Assembly: GCA_032718475.1 (NCBI GenBank)
Contig: JAUCBJ010000152.1
Location: 1 to 53,047 of the forward strand
From: Nemertoderma westbladi
Lineage: Eukaryota > Xenacoelomorpha > Nemertodermatida > Nemertodermatidae
Direction of reading: 5' to 3'
DNA: 53,047 bases
Part shown: positions 41,570-53,047 of the stretch, piece by piece
Numbering within the stretch: the stretch's first letter is position 1
How the letters are laid out: each line of letters opens with the position of its first letter
Made by a program: the position numbers and the translations under genes
The notes under the pieces: generated by a model
Seen by the model: only the letters and a program-made list of their open reading frames with translations
Told to the model about the DNA's origin: nothing
Databases searched by the model: none

Positions 41570-44198
41570 GGAGTCCCTACTCGATGAACTAGAATCCATC
41601 ATTAGAATCCCCATCTCCACGCAGCCTGTCGAACCTCGGCAGCCACACTCGCCTCAGAGAATAGCACCAGCGCAGCCTGAAAAAGACGAACCTCAAAGAA
41701 CTACGCCAACACAGCCTGATAAACCTCATCAGCCACAATCGTCTCAGAGATCCTCACCAATGGAGTCCCGGGCCGAATTCAGAAGGGATCCGTCACAATG
41801 CGTGTGCCCCGCCTGCAACAAAAGTGTCCGTATCAACTTAAATGAAACATTACGTGTTCATGGTCCCACCGATAATAGGTGCTTCGGCTCTGGTCAATCC
41901 AGACCGGATGACCCGCGACTGCCACCTATCCAAGGAGGAACCTCACACAGCCAGCAACCAGCCGAAGCTATTGATGTTCCAGTGACATCGCCGAACACCA
42001 TCACAGACCCCGAGACTCTTGTTAAAATGTTAATTGGCAATCGGGCTAAGCAACTAAAACATGTCCCAAAGGCATCCAGAGCTAATCTCGCCAGCCTCTT
42101 ATCCGATCTGTTCATGGCCATAGTCGCAGACCCATCATTGGTTGATAGTTGGTTTAAGCTTTTGATCGCAGTTCACCGCTGTATAGCGGCTCCTAAGCAC
42201 GGAGGAAGGCGACAACAACTGTCCCTAGCCTCACAAGTGAACAAGAACATCGCCGCATTCCGCACATGTTCCCCCTCCATCACGCCTCCTCCAGAAACGA
42301 ATACCACATCGGCACGACATCAGAATAATCGGGATGAGATCCGCCTTGCCACTGCAGTGGCAGAGAAGATAGAAGACGGCGATGTCAGAGGTGCTATCAG
42401 ACTCGCATCATCGACGGACTCAATAGCACCGAACACTCCCGAGACGCTGCAGGCCCTGAAAGCTAAGCACCCTCCTCGTCCAGCAAACAGACGCGACCCC
42501 CCTCCCCCAGTGCAGACAAATGCAACACCTTGTTCACCACAGGTACTACGCAAACTGATCACCACATTTCCGAGTGGTAGCGCAGGTGGGCCGGATGGTA
42601 TCAGACCCCAGATCATCAAAGATCTCATAAGGGCCGAAAATGGAGAGTCAGCATCCCAACTTCTTAACTCCATGTGCAAGTTCGTCGACCTTGTTGTTGC
42701 CGGTAAGATCCCAGACTGTATCGGACCACTCTTCTTTGGAGCAAACCTCTTCGCATTTGTGAAGAGTGTAGGAATCCGGCCAATCGCTGTTGGTATGACA
42801 TGGCGACGACTGTGTTCAAAATACGTCGGCTCACTCGTGAAGGAAGAGAGGTCAGCCTCATATGGTTCCACTCAGCTCGGCATCGGGACCAAGAACGGAG
42901 CCGAAGCAGCAGCACACGCAATGCGTTCGTATGTCTCAGCAGATAATAACAGCTGCTCGGTTTTATTGAAAGTCGATTTCAGTAATGCCTTTAACACGCT
43001 CCGTAGAGACTCTCTCCTAGAGACAATCCATCAGCGCTATCCGATGATTTATAATTATACCCGGGCAGCATATGGTGATTATAGTTTCCTAATACACGGA
43101 GACAAGGTGATCCTCTCCGAAGAAGGACCGCAACAGTGAGACCCCGAAGGTCCTGCATTGTTTGGAGATGTCACGAACAATCTCAACCACTCGCTGAAAT
43201 CTAAATTTAACGTCTGGTATCTCGATAATGGAAACTTCGCAGACAAATATGAGATCGTGCTTCAGGATCTCCAGACAGTTATCGAGGAAGGACGGAAGTG
43301 CGGGTTAACTTTAAACTCTAAGAAATGCGAGTTATTTTTTCTGGGAGAAACACCCGAAGAGGAGCCCCATCGCATCCACAAAGAGTTCAACAGCATCTGC
43401 GAGGGAATCTTAGTACCCGACCTCGCCAACCTCACGATGCTGGGTGCGCAGATAGGGAAATTCGCAATGGTGAAATGTCTTGAGGCAAAGGTATCTGATC
43501 TGGAGACCATGAGTAGCCGGTTTTCATTGCTCGATAGTCACCACGCGTTTTTTCTCCTGAAGAATTCCTTCGCCATACCCCACCTTCTGTACTTCTCGCG
43601 CTCCGCCCCATGCTTTGAATTCCCGGCGATTCTAGAGCGATACGACCAACTCCAACGATCCTCCCTCCAAGATATCGCCAACTCGCAAATCGACGACAAG
43701 GCATGGAAGCAGGCTTCACTTCCTGCCCGATTGGGAGGCCTTGGGATGAGCTCTGCCAAGCAGCTCGCACCGACTGCCTATTTGGCTTCAGCTGCTGCTT
43801 GCAGACCTCTCGCGAATCTCCTTTTCACTCCAGAAGTTTACTCGGTACGAGATATCCCGGGAGCCCTTCACCCCTTACCCATCGCAAATGATATCACCTC
43901 TCGCAGTGCACTAGAACTGTGTCAGTCCTACACCACCACTGACGTCATCGCACCAACCGATTCCAAACAGAGTTCATGGATGGCTCTAATCCATGAGTTC
44001 AACCGTGGTCGCCTCCACCCAGTATCGTCATTAGGCCTGAAACTAACAGATGCCCAGCTCCGTATTTCAATAGCAACCCGCCTGGGATGTAAAGTAACGG
44101 AGCCCCTCACCGGTGCGGTAAACCCGTTAAATCTGATGGTCTCCATGGTCTCTCATGCAGTAAGAGCGCAGGTCGACAAGCACGCCACAGCATGTTGA
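41562..44198 (+). pseudogene. NeSL-like zinc finger and reverse transcriptase (broken)
   Basis: One frame runs from about 41562 (first ATG 41760). A Pro/Gln-rich linker leads to a C-x2-C-x14-H-x6-C finger (from CPAC at 41805). RT blocks follow: GGPDGIRPQIIKDL, RPIAVGMTWRRLCSKYV and motif A KVDFSNAFNTL. At motif B (QQ-DP-GPALF) the conserved Gly codon is a TGA (43137-43139), and at motif C the expected YLDD reads YLDN (WYLDNGNF, about 43218). Both changes abolish RT. The frame continues through the thumb region (ARLGGLGMSSA) and is lost near 44105-44115, just before the endonuclease zinc knuckle, where another single-base shift moves coding to the next frame. Confidence 0.87.
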
Positions 44199-44623
44199 AC
44201 GATATCGTAAAGCGATCACTAAACAGCTGCGGCGTGCCATCCCTGCGTGAACCGCCAGGTCTCTGTTTGAGCGATGGGAAGCGGGTAGATGGTGTTACAT
44301 TAGTTCCTTGGAGCCAGGGAGGAACACTTACCTGGGACACCACAGTAGTCGACCCGCTGGCCCCCAGCCATCTCAGAATAAGCCAAAGCATTGGTGGTCG
44401 CATAGCCGAGGATCAGGAGAACGTAAAGATCAGGAAGTATCAGGAGTTAATTGATCGGGGCTATCAGTTCGAACCAGTTGCCTTTGAGACATTTGGCCGC
44501 ACCTGTCCAAGAACAGCCGCTTTCCTCAAAGAAGTCGGGATGAGGCTCCACACCAACACACATGAGCCCCGTTCTCATCGCTTCTTACTACAGCGTATCC
44601 TGATAGCTATCCTGATTGGATAA
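44112..44623 (+). pseudogene. NeSL-like zinc knuckle and restriction-like endonuclease
   Basis: In the shifted frame the sequence reads CG..., DGLHGLSC and SAGR, then NDIVKRSLN, matching the Cys/His knuckle that precedes the endonuclease in R2/NeSL-type LINEs. The PD-(D/E)xK-like core follows: EPPG, DGKRVDGVTLVPW, LTWDTTVVDPLAPSHL (Asp residues in the expected places, with Val where Pro is usual), then FVAVET-like FEPVAFETFG and a C-terminal LLQRILIAI helix, stop at 44623. This nuclease nicks the chromosomal target to prime reverse transcription. The domain looks complete but is unreachable without frame correction. Confidence 0.8.
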
Positions 44624-45059
44624 CACCGCTTCGATATTGGGAACCAGCGAATCATTTACTGAAGGTCTCTACGATATTTTAGAGGTGTAGTGAAGCATCT
44701 GAGGCTTATCTCGTTTGATTGTTTGAGGACACGAATCTGTGCGCTATCCACGCCAATCGAGTTACCATAATGCCGAAGGATATCCAAACTGGCCCGTAGG
44801 ATCAGAGGCGAGAGGGCATAAGGACCCGCAACAGTTTTAGACATAATGTATCAGAAAACATTTACTTGTATTCGTTATAGAGAACATGGACTCGTATTCA
44901 TTTAATAATTATTGTATGAAATAATTATGATTGTTGAAATGTTGATTTTAAATTTGAATTTAAAATAAATAAGCTACCAAATGTTGATAAATATTTTTGT
45001 TCTAGAACATTTTTAGTAAAAAAAATTTATCATACAGTACAACCCTTATGTAAAAAAAT

Positions 45060-48000
45060 TGTTACTTTCGATATTTTTACTCTCGATATTTTTCAACACT
45101 CTATATTTTTCAACACTCGATATTTTTACTCTCGATATTTTTACTCTCGATATTTTTCAACAATCGATATTTTTCAACACTCAATATTTTTCAACACTCG
45201 ATATTTTTCAACACTCGATATTTTTACTCTCGATATTTTTCAACACTCGATATTTTTCAACACTCGATATTTTTACTCTCGATATTTTTCAACACTCGAT
45301 ATTTTTACTCTCGATATTTTTCAACACTCGATATTTTTACTCTCGATATTTTTCAACACTCGATATTTTTACTCTCGATATTTTCAACACTCGATATTTT
45401 TACTCTCGATATTTTTCAACATTCGATATTTTTACTCTCGATATTTCTCAACACTCGATATTTTTACTCTCGATATTTTTCAACACTCGATATTTTTACT
45501 CTCGATATTTTTCAACACTCGATATTTTTACTCTTGATATTTTCCAACACTCGATATTTTTCAACACTCGATATTTTTACTCTCGATATTTTTCAACACT
45601 CGATATTTTTACTCTCGATATTTTTCAACACTCGATATTTTTACTCTCGATATTTTTCAACACTCGATATTTTTACTCTCGATATTTTCCAACACTCGAT
45701 ATTTTTACTCTCGATATCTTTCAACACTATATTTTTCAACTGTTTTACTCTCGATATTGTTCAACACTCGATATTTTTACTCTCGATATTTTTCAAACTC
45801 GATATTTTTACTCTCGATATTTTTCAACACTCGATATTTTTACTCTCGATATCTTTCAACACTATATTTTACAACTGTTTTACTCTCGATATTTTTCAAC
45901 ACTCGATATTTTTACTCTCGATATTTTTCAACACTCGATATTTTTACTCTCGATATTTTTCAACACTCGATATTTTTACTCTTGATATTTTTCAACACTC
46001 GATATTTTTCAACACTCGATATTTTTACTCTCGATATTTTTCAACACTCGATATTTTTACTCTCGATATTTTTCAACACTCGATATTTTTACTCTCGATA
46101 TCTTTCAACACTATATTTTTCAACTGTTTTACTCTCGATATTTTTCAACACTCGATATTTTTAATCTCGATATTTTCCAACACTCGATATTTTTACTCTC
46201 GATATCTTTCAACACTATATTTTTCAACTGTTTTACTCTCGATATTTTTCAACACTCGATATTTTTACTCTCGATATTTTCCAACACTCGATATTTTTAC
46301 TCTCGATATCTTTCAACACTATATTTTTCAACTGTTTTACTCTCGATATTGTTCAACACTCGATATTTTTACTCTCGATATTTTTCAAACTCGATATTTT
46401 TACTCTCGATATTTTTCAACACTCGATATTTTTACTCTCGATATCTTTCAACACTATATTTTTCAACTGTTTTACTCTCGATATTTTTCAACACTCGATA
46501 TTTTTACTCTCGATATTTTTCAACACTCGATATTTTTACTCTCGATATTTTTCAACACTCGATATTTTTACTCTCGATATTTTCCAACACTCGATATTTT
46601 TACTCTCGATATCTTTCAACACTATATTTTTCAACTGTTTTACTCTCGATATTTTTCAACACTCGATATTTTTACTCTCGATATTTTCCAACACTCGATA
46701 TTTTTACTCTCGATATCTTTCAACACTATATTTTTCAACTGTTTTACTCTCGATATTTTTCAACACTCGATATTTTTACTCTCGATATTTTCCAACACTC
46801 GATATTTTTACTCTCGATATCTTTCAACACTATATTTTTCAACTGTTTTACTCTCGATATTGTTCAACACTCGATATTTTTACTCTCGATATTTTTCAAA
46901 CTCGATATTTTTACTCTCGATATTTTTCAACACTCGATATTTTTACTCTCGATATCTTTCAACACTATATTTTTCAACTGTTTTACTCTCGATATTTTTC
47001 AACACTCGATATTTTTACTCTCGATATTTTTCAACACTCGATATTTTTACTCTCGATATTTTTACACTCGATATTTTTACTCTTGATATTTTTCAACACT
47101 CGATATTTTTCAACACTCGATATTTTTACTCTCGATATTTTTCAACACTCGATATTTTTACTTTCGATATTTTTCAACACTCGATATTTTTACTCTCGAT
47201 ATCTTTCAACACTATATTTTTCAACTGTTTTACTCTCGATATTTTTCAACACTCGATATTTTTAATCTCGATATTTTTCAACACTCGATATTTTTACTCT
47301 CGATATTTTCCAACACTCGATATTTTTACTCTCGATATCTTTCAACACTATATTTTTCAACTGTTTTACTCTCGATATTTTTCAACACTCGATATTTTTA
47401 CTCTCGATATTTTTCAACACTCGATATTTTTACTCTCGATATTTTTCAACACTCGATATTTTTACTCTCGATATTTTTCAACACTCGATATTTTTACTCT
47501 CGATATTTTTCAACACTCGATATTTTTACTCTCGATATTTTTCAACACTCGATATTTTTACTCTCGATATCTTTCAAAACTATATTTTTCAACTGTTTTA
47601 CTCTCGATATTTTTCAACACTCGATATTTTTACTCTCGATATTTTTCAACACTCGATATTTTTACTCTCGATATTTTTCAACACTCGATATTTTTACTCT
47701 TGATATTTTTCAACACTCGATATTTTTCAACACTCGATATTTTTACTCTCGATATTTTTCAACACTCGATATTTTTACTCTCGATATTTTTCAACACTCG
47801 ATATTTTTACTCTCGATATCTTTCAACACTATATTTTTCAACTGTTTTACTCTCGATATTTTTCAACACTCGATATTTTTAATCTCGATATTTTCCAACA
47901 CTCGATATTTTTACTCTCGATATCTTTCAACACTATATTTTTCAACTGTTTTACTCTCGATATTTTTCAACACTCGATATTTTTAATCTCGATATTTTTC

Positions 48001-49677
48001 AACACTCGATATTTTTACTCTCGATATTTTCCAACACTCGATATTTTTACTCTCGAAATCTTTCAACACTATATTTTTCAACTGTTTTACTCTCGATATT
48101 TTTCAACACTCGATATTTTTACTCTCGATATTTTTCAACACTCGATATTTTTACTCTCGATATTTTTCAACACTCGATATTTTTACTCTCGATATTTTTC
48201 AACACTCGATATTTTTACTCTCGATATTTTTCAACACTCGATATTTTTACTCTCGATATTTTTCAACACTCGATATTTTTACTCTCGATATTTTTCAACA
48301 CTCGATATTTTTACTCTCGATATCTTTCAAAACTATATTTTTCAACTGTTTTACTCTCGATATTTTTCAACACTCGATATTTTTACTCTCGATATTTTTC
48401 AACACTCGATATTTTTACTCTCGATATCTTTCAAAACTATATTTTTCAACTGTTTTACTCTCGATATTTTTCAACACTCGATATTTTTACTCTCGATATT
48501 TTTCAACACTCGATATTTTTACTCTCGATATTTTTCAACACTCGATATTTTTACTCTTGATATTTTTCAACACTCGATATTTTTCAACACTCGATATTTT
48601 TACTCTCGATATTTTTCAACACTCGATATTTTTACTCTCGATATTTTTCAACACTCGATATTTTTACTCTTGATATTTTTCAACACTCGATATTTTTCAA
48701 CTCTCGATATTTTTACTCTCGATATTTTTCAACACTCGATATTTTTAATCTCGATATTTTCCAACACTCGATATTTTTACTCTCGATATCTTTCAACACT
48801 ATATTTTTCAACTGTTTTACTCTCGATATTTTTCAACACTCGATATTTTTACTCTCGATATTTTCCAACACTCGATATTTTTACTCTCGATATTTTTCAA
48901 CACTCGATATTTTTACTCTCGATATCTTTCAACACTATATTTTTCAACTGTTTTACTCTCGATATTTTTCAACACTCGATATTTTTACTCTCGATATTTT
49001 TCAACACTCGATATTTTTACTCTCGATATTTTTCAACACTCGATATTTTTACTCTTGATATTTTTCAACACTCGATATTTTTCAACACTCGATATTTTTA
49101 CTCTCGATATTTTTCAACACTCGATATTTTTACTCTCGATATTTTTCAACACTCGATATTTTTACTCTCGATATCTTTCAACACTATATTTTTCAACTGT
49201 TTTACTCTCGATATTTTTCAACACTCGATATTTTTAATCTCGATATTTTTCAACACTCGATATTTTTACTCTCGATATTTTCCAACACTCAAAATTTTTA
49301 CTCTCGATATCTTTCAACACTATATTTTTCAACTGTTTTACTCTCGATATTTTTCAACACTCGATATTTTTACTCTCGATATTTTTCAACACTCGATATT
49401 TTTACTCTCGATATTTTTCAACACTCGATATTTTTACTCTCGATATTTTTCAACACTCGATATTTTTATTCTCGATATTTTTCAACACTCGATATTTTTA
49501 CTCTCGATATTTTTCAACACTCGATATTTTTACTCTCGATATCTTTCAAAACTATATTTTTCAACTGTTTTACTCTCGATATTTTTCAACACTCGATATT
49601 TTTACTCTCGATATTTTTCAACACTCGATATTTTTACTCTCGATATTTTTCATTTCTCGATATTTTTCAATATAACC
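45060..49677. repeat. Right arm of copy B: 4.6-kb expanded satellite with higher-order repeat
   Basis: Units TCGATATTTTTACTC and TCGATATTTTTCAACAC throughout. A variant block TCGATATCTTTCAACACTAT followed by TTTTCAACTGTTTTACTC marks a higher-order unit; CAACTGTTTTA occurs about 23 times from 45735 to 49570, spaced from about 100 to over 300 bases. The left arm and copy A lack this block. Because the unit has no stop codons in some frames, spurious frames of up to 782 codons arise; they are not genes. Confidence 0.93.
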
Positions 49678-49911
49678 GCCCGTGGTGATCGATAAATTTA
49701 CGATGTGAGTTATGAAATCAGACATAATTATTGAGCCGTCTGTTCGCGCTTTTGAAGACCTTTAGCAGTTTAACCTGCCAAAATTTATATGTCTTTTAGT
49801 TAATTAAAACCACTTTAGCATACGACAATAATTTATGCTAATACGCAAAACATTAGCCGAAGTCAGCCCATGCGCGATCATTCACCCGATGGATCTACAC
49901 CCGGGAGACTG
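49678..49911 (-). pseudogene. LINE RT upstream fragment and adjoining repeat
   Basis: Immediately beyond the foldback right end, minus-strand codons FITHIVNLSITTG continue directly into the RT of 39810 downward. Farther upstream KLLKVF is in another frame, so it is degenerate. 49743-49911 is the inverted partner of window positions 1-170. Confidence 0.75.
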
Positions 49912-51036
49912 AATTCGGATGCTTGAATTGTATTATTACAGTGTAAGGTTGCAGTGTATACCTAATGTATTATTCGATAGATCGTTAATAATTAATCTCT
50001 GACAGATATTATTGGCTTTCGGGAAATATTAACAGTTCCTTTTGGACGTGGCGCTTTATCTATTTAAACAGAACTAAGACTTATACTAAAACGCAACGAT
50101 ACTGCTTATGATTAAAGTATAAAGCGTATTCTTTAGGAAATACTTGGTTACCAATCACGATCATACACACTATTCTGCCGACAGTCAGTACATTTGATCA
50201 CACATAAAGAGAGCAGTAATTGACTCACGTAGGGTCTGCTAAATAACATTGGATTCAATATACACCACATTAATATAAATCGCAATTGTTATGTATAGCC
50301 GGTCTCTCTAACCTGTAGTGTTATCAAGAAAATTGGGAATTGGGTGATTTATCCGTATTATCCAAATAGCAATATTTCCATCAACAAATAGGTACAATTA
50401 ATAACTGACGGTAAAATAACAGTACAAGCAATATGATTAATGCAGTTAAGATTGATTAAATTGATCGGTAGTTAGTTAGGTAACAGTTTATACTTTCGAT
50501 AATTCAAGCAGTTTACAAAAGGCCGGTGTTTCTGGCTTAGACAGCAATAACAACAAAGTATCAACTCTAAAACAGTAAGACCGAACACTCTCCTTATGAT
50601 CGACTAAAAGCTACACGTCGACAGGAAAAATCGCTCTGATTGGCTCAAGCCAAACAAAGAACCTTGCATCTAATGGCTGTTTCCATGTCAGCAACCAGCT
50701 GCTAGATGTCGTAATATGAATTATCACGGCTAAGCTATGAAAGGTAGTTGGTGTATTACAGGTTTTTTGCCTTACCATGTCCGCCAAAACACGTATATAG
50801 CAGAATGATTTTTATGTCCGTTAAAACACCTGTAAAGGTACCTTGCGGGCGAGGGGAATATATATACAGTTAGAGAACCTTTTTAGAGTATTCCAGCGCC
50901 TGGGGGGGAACTGGCCAGCAAAGGCAAACGCATCAGTTATCCCACAAAAGCTTTTACACCGCTCCCAGAAAATGGGATTTAAGTCTATAAAATATACAAA
51001 ATCACAGTTTCTAAAATACAAAAATACTCTAAACAG
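49912..51036. other. No gene seen
   Basis: Moderately AT-rich, no domain-bearing frame on either strand. It lies downstream of the minus-strand gag-like ORF and does not contain a pol-like continuation of it. Confidence 0.5.
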
Positions 51037-52486
51037 TTAGTCTTTCTTGCGCGGACGGCGTTTATGCAGTTTTTTGAAGCTAGCAAGAGTCCTTTTCTCT
51101 TTGGGGCGAGCCACTTTACTAGGAGGGTTATAACTCCTGGGTGAAGGGTGCAATATGATTGCATCAGAAGGTATGGGATTGCGATCGGTATATCCGCCGG
51201 TCGAAGTACCGGGTTGATTGACATCAACGTCAGGGGAGAGGGGTCTAACGGCTTTGAGAGCTCGTTTCAAGACAGCCGCTCTTACGGGTCCTTTACGAGT
51301 GGTCTGAACGAGGGCCGTGGGTGGACCATAGGCGGTTAGAAACTTCCTTGGTTTAATGGTTCTTTCTAACTCGCGTTCGCGGGCTCGATACTCGTAAGGC
51401 CGTCGATATACTTCTTGTAACTCAGGGTGTGAGTTGACGAATAAGTCTCCATAGGAAGGGTCCTGACGGATAAAGTTTATTAAGTTGTAAGACTGGATGT
51501 CACTCGGATTAATGCTCCTGAGAAATTTGCGTACATATTTGGTTGAAATACATTCTCCAACGCGTTTCAATAGTTCATAACTTGATAGGCGCGATTTCTG
51601 CTCGACGGAGGCAAACAAATATGGATGGAACGCATAAACTCCTTCGTAGGCGCGTCCAGGATAATAGCGATGGCGTGAGTCACAATGTAAATCAGCGTTC
51701 GCTTCCCAAGCTCTGATATAACGTAGTACAATCATTTCATCTACGCTCTCTAAATCATGGTTAAAGGGACAATCAAAGCTGGCGTGTCCTTTTAGTTGAC
51801 AATGATGGCATTGAGTCATAAATTGGGGGCAGACGGCAAAAATGTGCAAATTATTAAGCCGACAATATGCACAATAGATTTCCATCGACGGTTGCTCGTG
51901 GAAATAGGAACAAAGATCGTTGGTGTCCATAGACGTAATATGGTCTCTCGATGCGCACAGCCGACAACGTTGTCGAGAAACATAATTGGCATGGCGATAA
52001 TCATACGCAGTAAGACACTGTGGACCTTGATACCATTCCAATATATAGTCACTATCGCTACTCCGAGCCGTGGGGGGCTGAATCTCTTCAGATTCCAGAC
52101 ATATTGGTTCGTCTTCTCAGTCTGTTACGAATAGAATTTTCGTGATCTATTCTCGGTTTATCGTTACGACGCCGCTGGGTATGATATTTAAATAGAACCA
52201 TTTCCCTTTCGGTGTCTACATCGTCCGTATCATGTAAATCGATAGGATGGCCGGTAGTTAAGAAGTCCATATACGTACCATTACGATGCGTATAGCGAGC
52301 GGTTAATTTTCGATAGTCCAATTCACGCGTAAGTTGCTCTTGGGACATCGGCGGTTCGATATAACGACCATCGTCCTCCGTAATAGTCGGATCGGCTTCA
52401 CCGCGCATCAAGCTATCCACAAACGCTTGTAAAGGTAGAGTATATCACTCTCTAATACCAAGGTCATCTTCTATCAATTCCGTCAT
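51037..52486 (-). pseudogene. Gag-like zinc-knuckle protein, disrupted
   Basis: Not a family I can name. From ATG at 52486 the minus-strand frame has TGA at codon 14 (52445-52447), reopens to 52088 (about 110 codons, acidic and Tyr/Arg-rich), and needs a +1 shift between about 52122 and 52090 to enter the main frame, which ends at 51037. The main part, about 360 codons, has three successive Cys/His clusters: C-x2-C-x4-H-x9-C, C-x2-C-x5-H-x4-C and a classical knuckle CHHCQLKGHASFDC (C-x2-C-x4-H-x4-C). An Arg/Tyr-rich middle follows, then a very basic end KKLHKRRPRKKD. Tandem knuckles plus basic tail suggest a nucleic-acid-binding Gag/ORF1 protein of a retroelement. No polymerase follows downstream, so it is an orphan, a non-autonomous element or a decayed domesticated gene. 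Confidence 0.6.
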
Positions 52487-53047
52487 ATCTGCTATCTGAG
52501 TTTATTAATATCAATATAAGTTAATATTTTAGGCAAGCGGGCGTCGCTGCCTACTAGGCTTTTGCCCCCGGACAGTGGGTTTCTCAGCGCCGATGTGCCG
52601 CTGTCGCAGTGTTTACGCCAACATGTAGCAACAGCACGACAACGATAACCGGCACAAGTCCCACCACTGTCCGTCCCAAAGGCTTGAATCCACTTGAGGT
52701 TATCTCGGTAGAGTTAGGGCTATTTTACAATTGCGATTAGCTACTGTAAACACACTTTAGTAGTAACATTCACCTATAAACGCACAAATTCCATACAATC
52801 ATTACTTACTGCACACATGCATACCATTTGTCCGTTAGTCAGTGTCTTCCAGAATGTCACGTATTTACTATGTATCCTTGGATACTAATAGTGCGCTATG
52901 TATACTCTTATGCTACGCAATGGGGCAAGCTTTTTATTGTTCCTTTAACTTGCTTCTAATTCTAGCGTGGGTGTTGCCATGGTGACATTATGGAAAACTA
53001 GCGGTAGAATTAGGGTAATTCTCATGCATACAGATCTGGGATGTTAT
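52487..53047. other. Upstream of the gag-like ORF, no gene
   Basis: Contains a GC-richer block at about 52535-52690 just upstream of the ORF, possibly its leader or promoter. Nothing further recognised. Confidence 0.4.

Larger units (their letters stand above)
40658..44968 (+). mobile_element. NeSL/Utopia-like non-LTR retrotransposon (13-bp TSD)
   Basis: A 4.3-kb insertion bounded by the 13-bp duplication ATAAGCTACCAAA (40645-40657 and 44969-44981). Copy A shows the empty site. It encodes, in order, a Ulp1-type protease, a CCHC-like finger, RT and a restriction-like endonuclease. This combination is known from the NeSL/Utopia group of site-selective LINEs. About 300 bp of 5' leader and 345 bp of AT-rich 3' tail. 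Inactivated by at least two frameshifts, one nonsense change and an altered RT active site. Confidence 0.88.
39811..49677. mobile_element. Satellite-armed foldback element, copy B (8-bp TSD)
   Basis: Starts GGTAATGGTGCAAAATATCG and ends CGATATTTTTCAATATAACC. It is flanked by the 8-bp duplication GCCCGTGG (39803-39810 and 49678-49685). Removing it joins the LINE RT coding on both sides. The left arm is about 600 bp, the right arm about 4.6 kb. Core blocks 40411-40657 and 44969-45060 are the reverse complement of the copy A core and are interrupted by a NeSL-like retrotransposon. It is in the opposite orientation to copy A: the GGTAATG end is at the left here and at the right in A. No transposase of its own. 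Confidence 0.93.

Noticed and set aside
45534-47882. 782-codon open frame (and similar ones at 4292-5005, 45059-45985, 48670-49695 and 39913-40510)
   Set aside because: The translation is only the satellite unit repeated (FSTLDIFTLDIF and so on). The frame stays open because the unit lacks stops, and variants shift frames freely. No codon-level conservation or gene context.

Overview
This is animal genomic DNA from a non-vertebrate, probably marine species. It is AT-rich, has intronless or TE-derived ORFs, tRNA-derived SINEs and frequent GTACCGGTAC and TAGGCCTA words. An echinoderm or related invertebrate is my best guess, because the satellite-armed foldback elements resemble the classical sea urchin TU transposons; this is inference. 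There are only two convincing host genes, a tandem pair of HMGB/DSP1-like two-HMG-box proteins with glutamine-rich tails (minus strand, 10749-12056 and 15142-16422). Almost everything else is mobile DNA, much of it nested.

Layout. 1-2820: remnant repeats, a hairpin, a 48-bp minisatellite and a minus-strand SINE with 14-bp target duplications. 2823-6116: a foldback element with arms of a 20-bp repeat, carrying a second foldback element (3493-4986) in its middle. 6417-8552: a third inverted-repeat element with an internal 39-bp minisatellite. 8557-17670: the HMGB pair and AT-rich flanks. 17756-25320: a complete Ty3/Gypsy LTR retrotransposon with apparently identical LTRs and an open gag-pol, inserted in a roughly 50-bp minisatellite. 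25504-26469: a fourth foldback element. 26919-28440: a SINE and dispersed short repeats. 28444-33507: an onion of nested elements with CAG...CTG ends and 5-bp target duplications, plus a hAT-type MITE. 34049-34795: a TA-flanked inverted-repeat element. 36262-49800: one degraded LINE on the minus strand, split by a minisatellite-bearing segment and by a 9.9-kb copy of the 3493-4986 foldback element. That copy holds a dead NeSL/Utopia-like retrotransposon (Ulp1 protease, zinc finger, RT, restriction-like endonuclease) with 13-bp target duplications. 51037-52486: a disrupted gag-like zinc-knuckle ORF.

The main result is that several unrelated-looking satellites in this window are not free satellites. 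They are the terminal inverted arms of transposons whose ends and target duplications can be read to the base. The best case is a family with ends GGTAATGGTG / GGTTATATTG, arms of 15- and 17-bp units around TCGATATTTTT, and 8-bp target duplications. It occurs twice in opposite orientation, and one arm has grown to about 4.6 kb of higher-order satellite.
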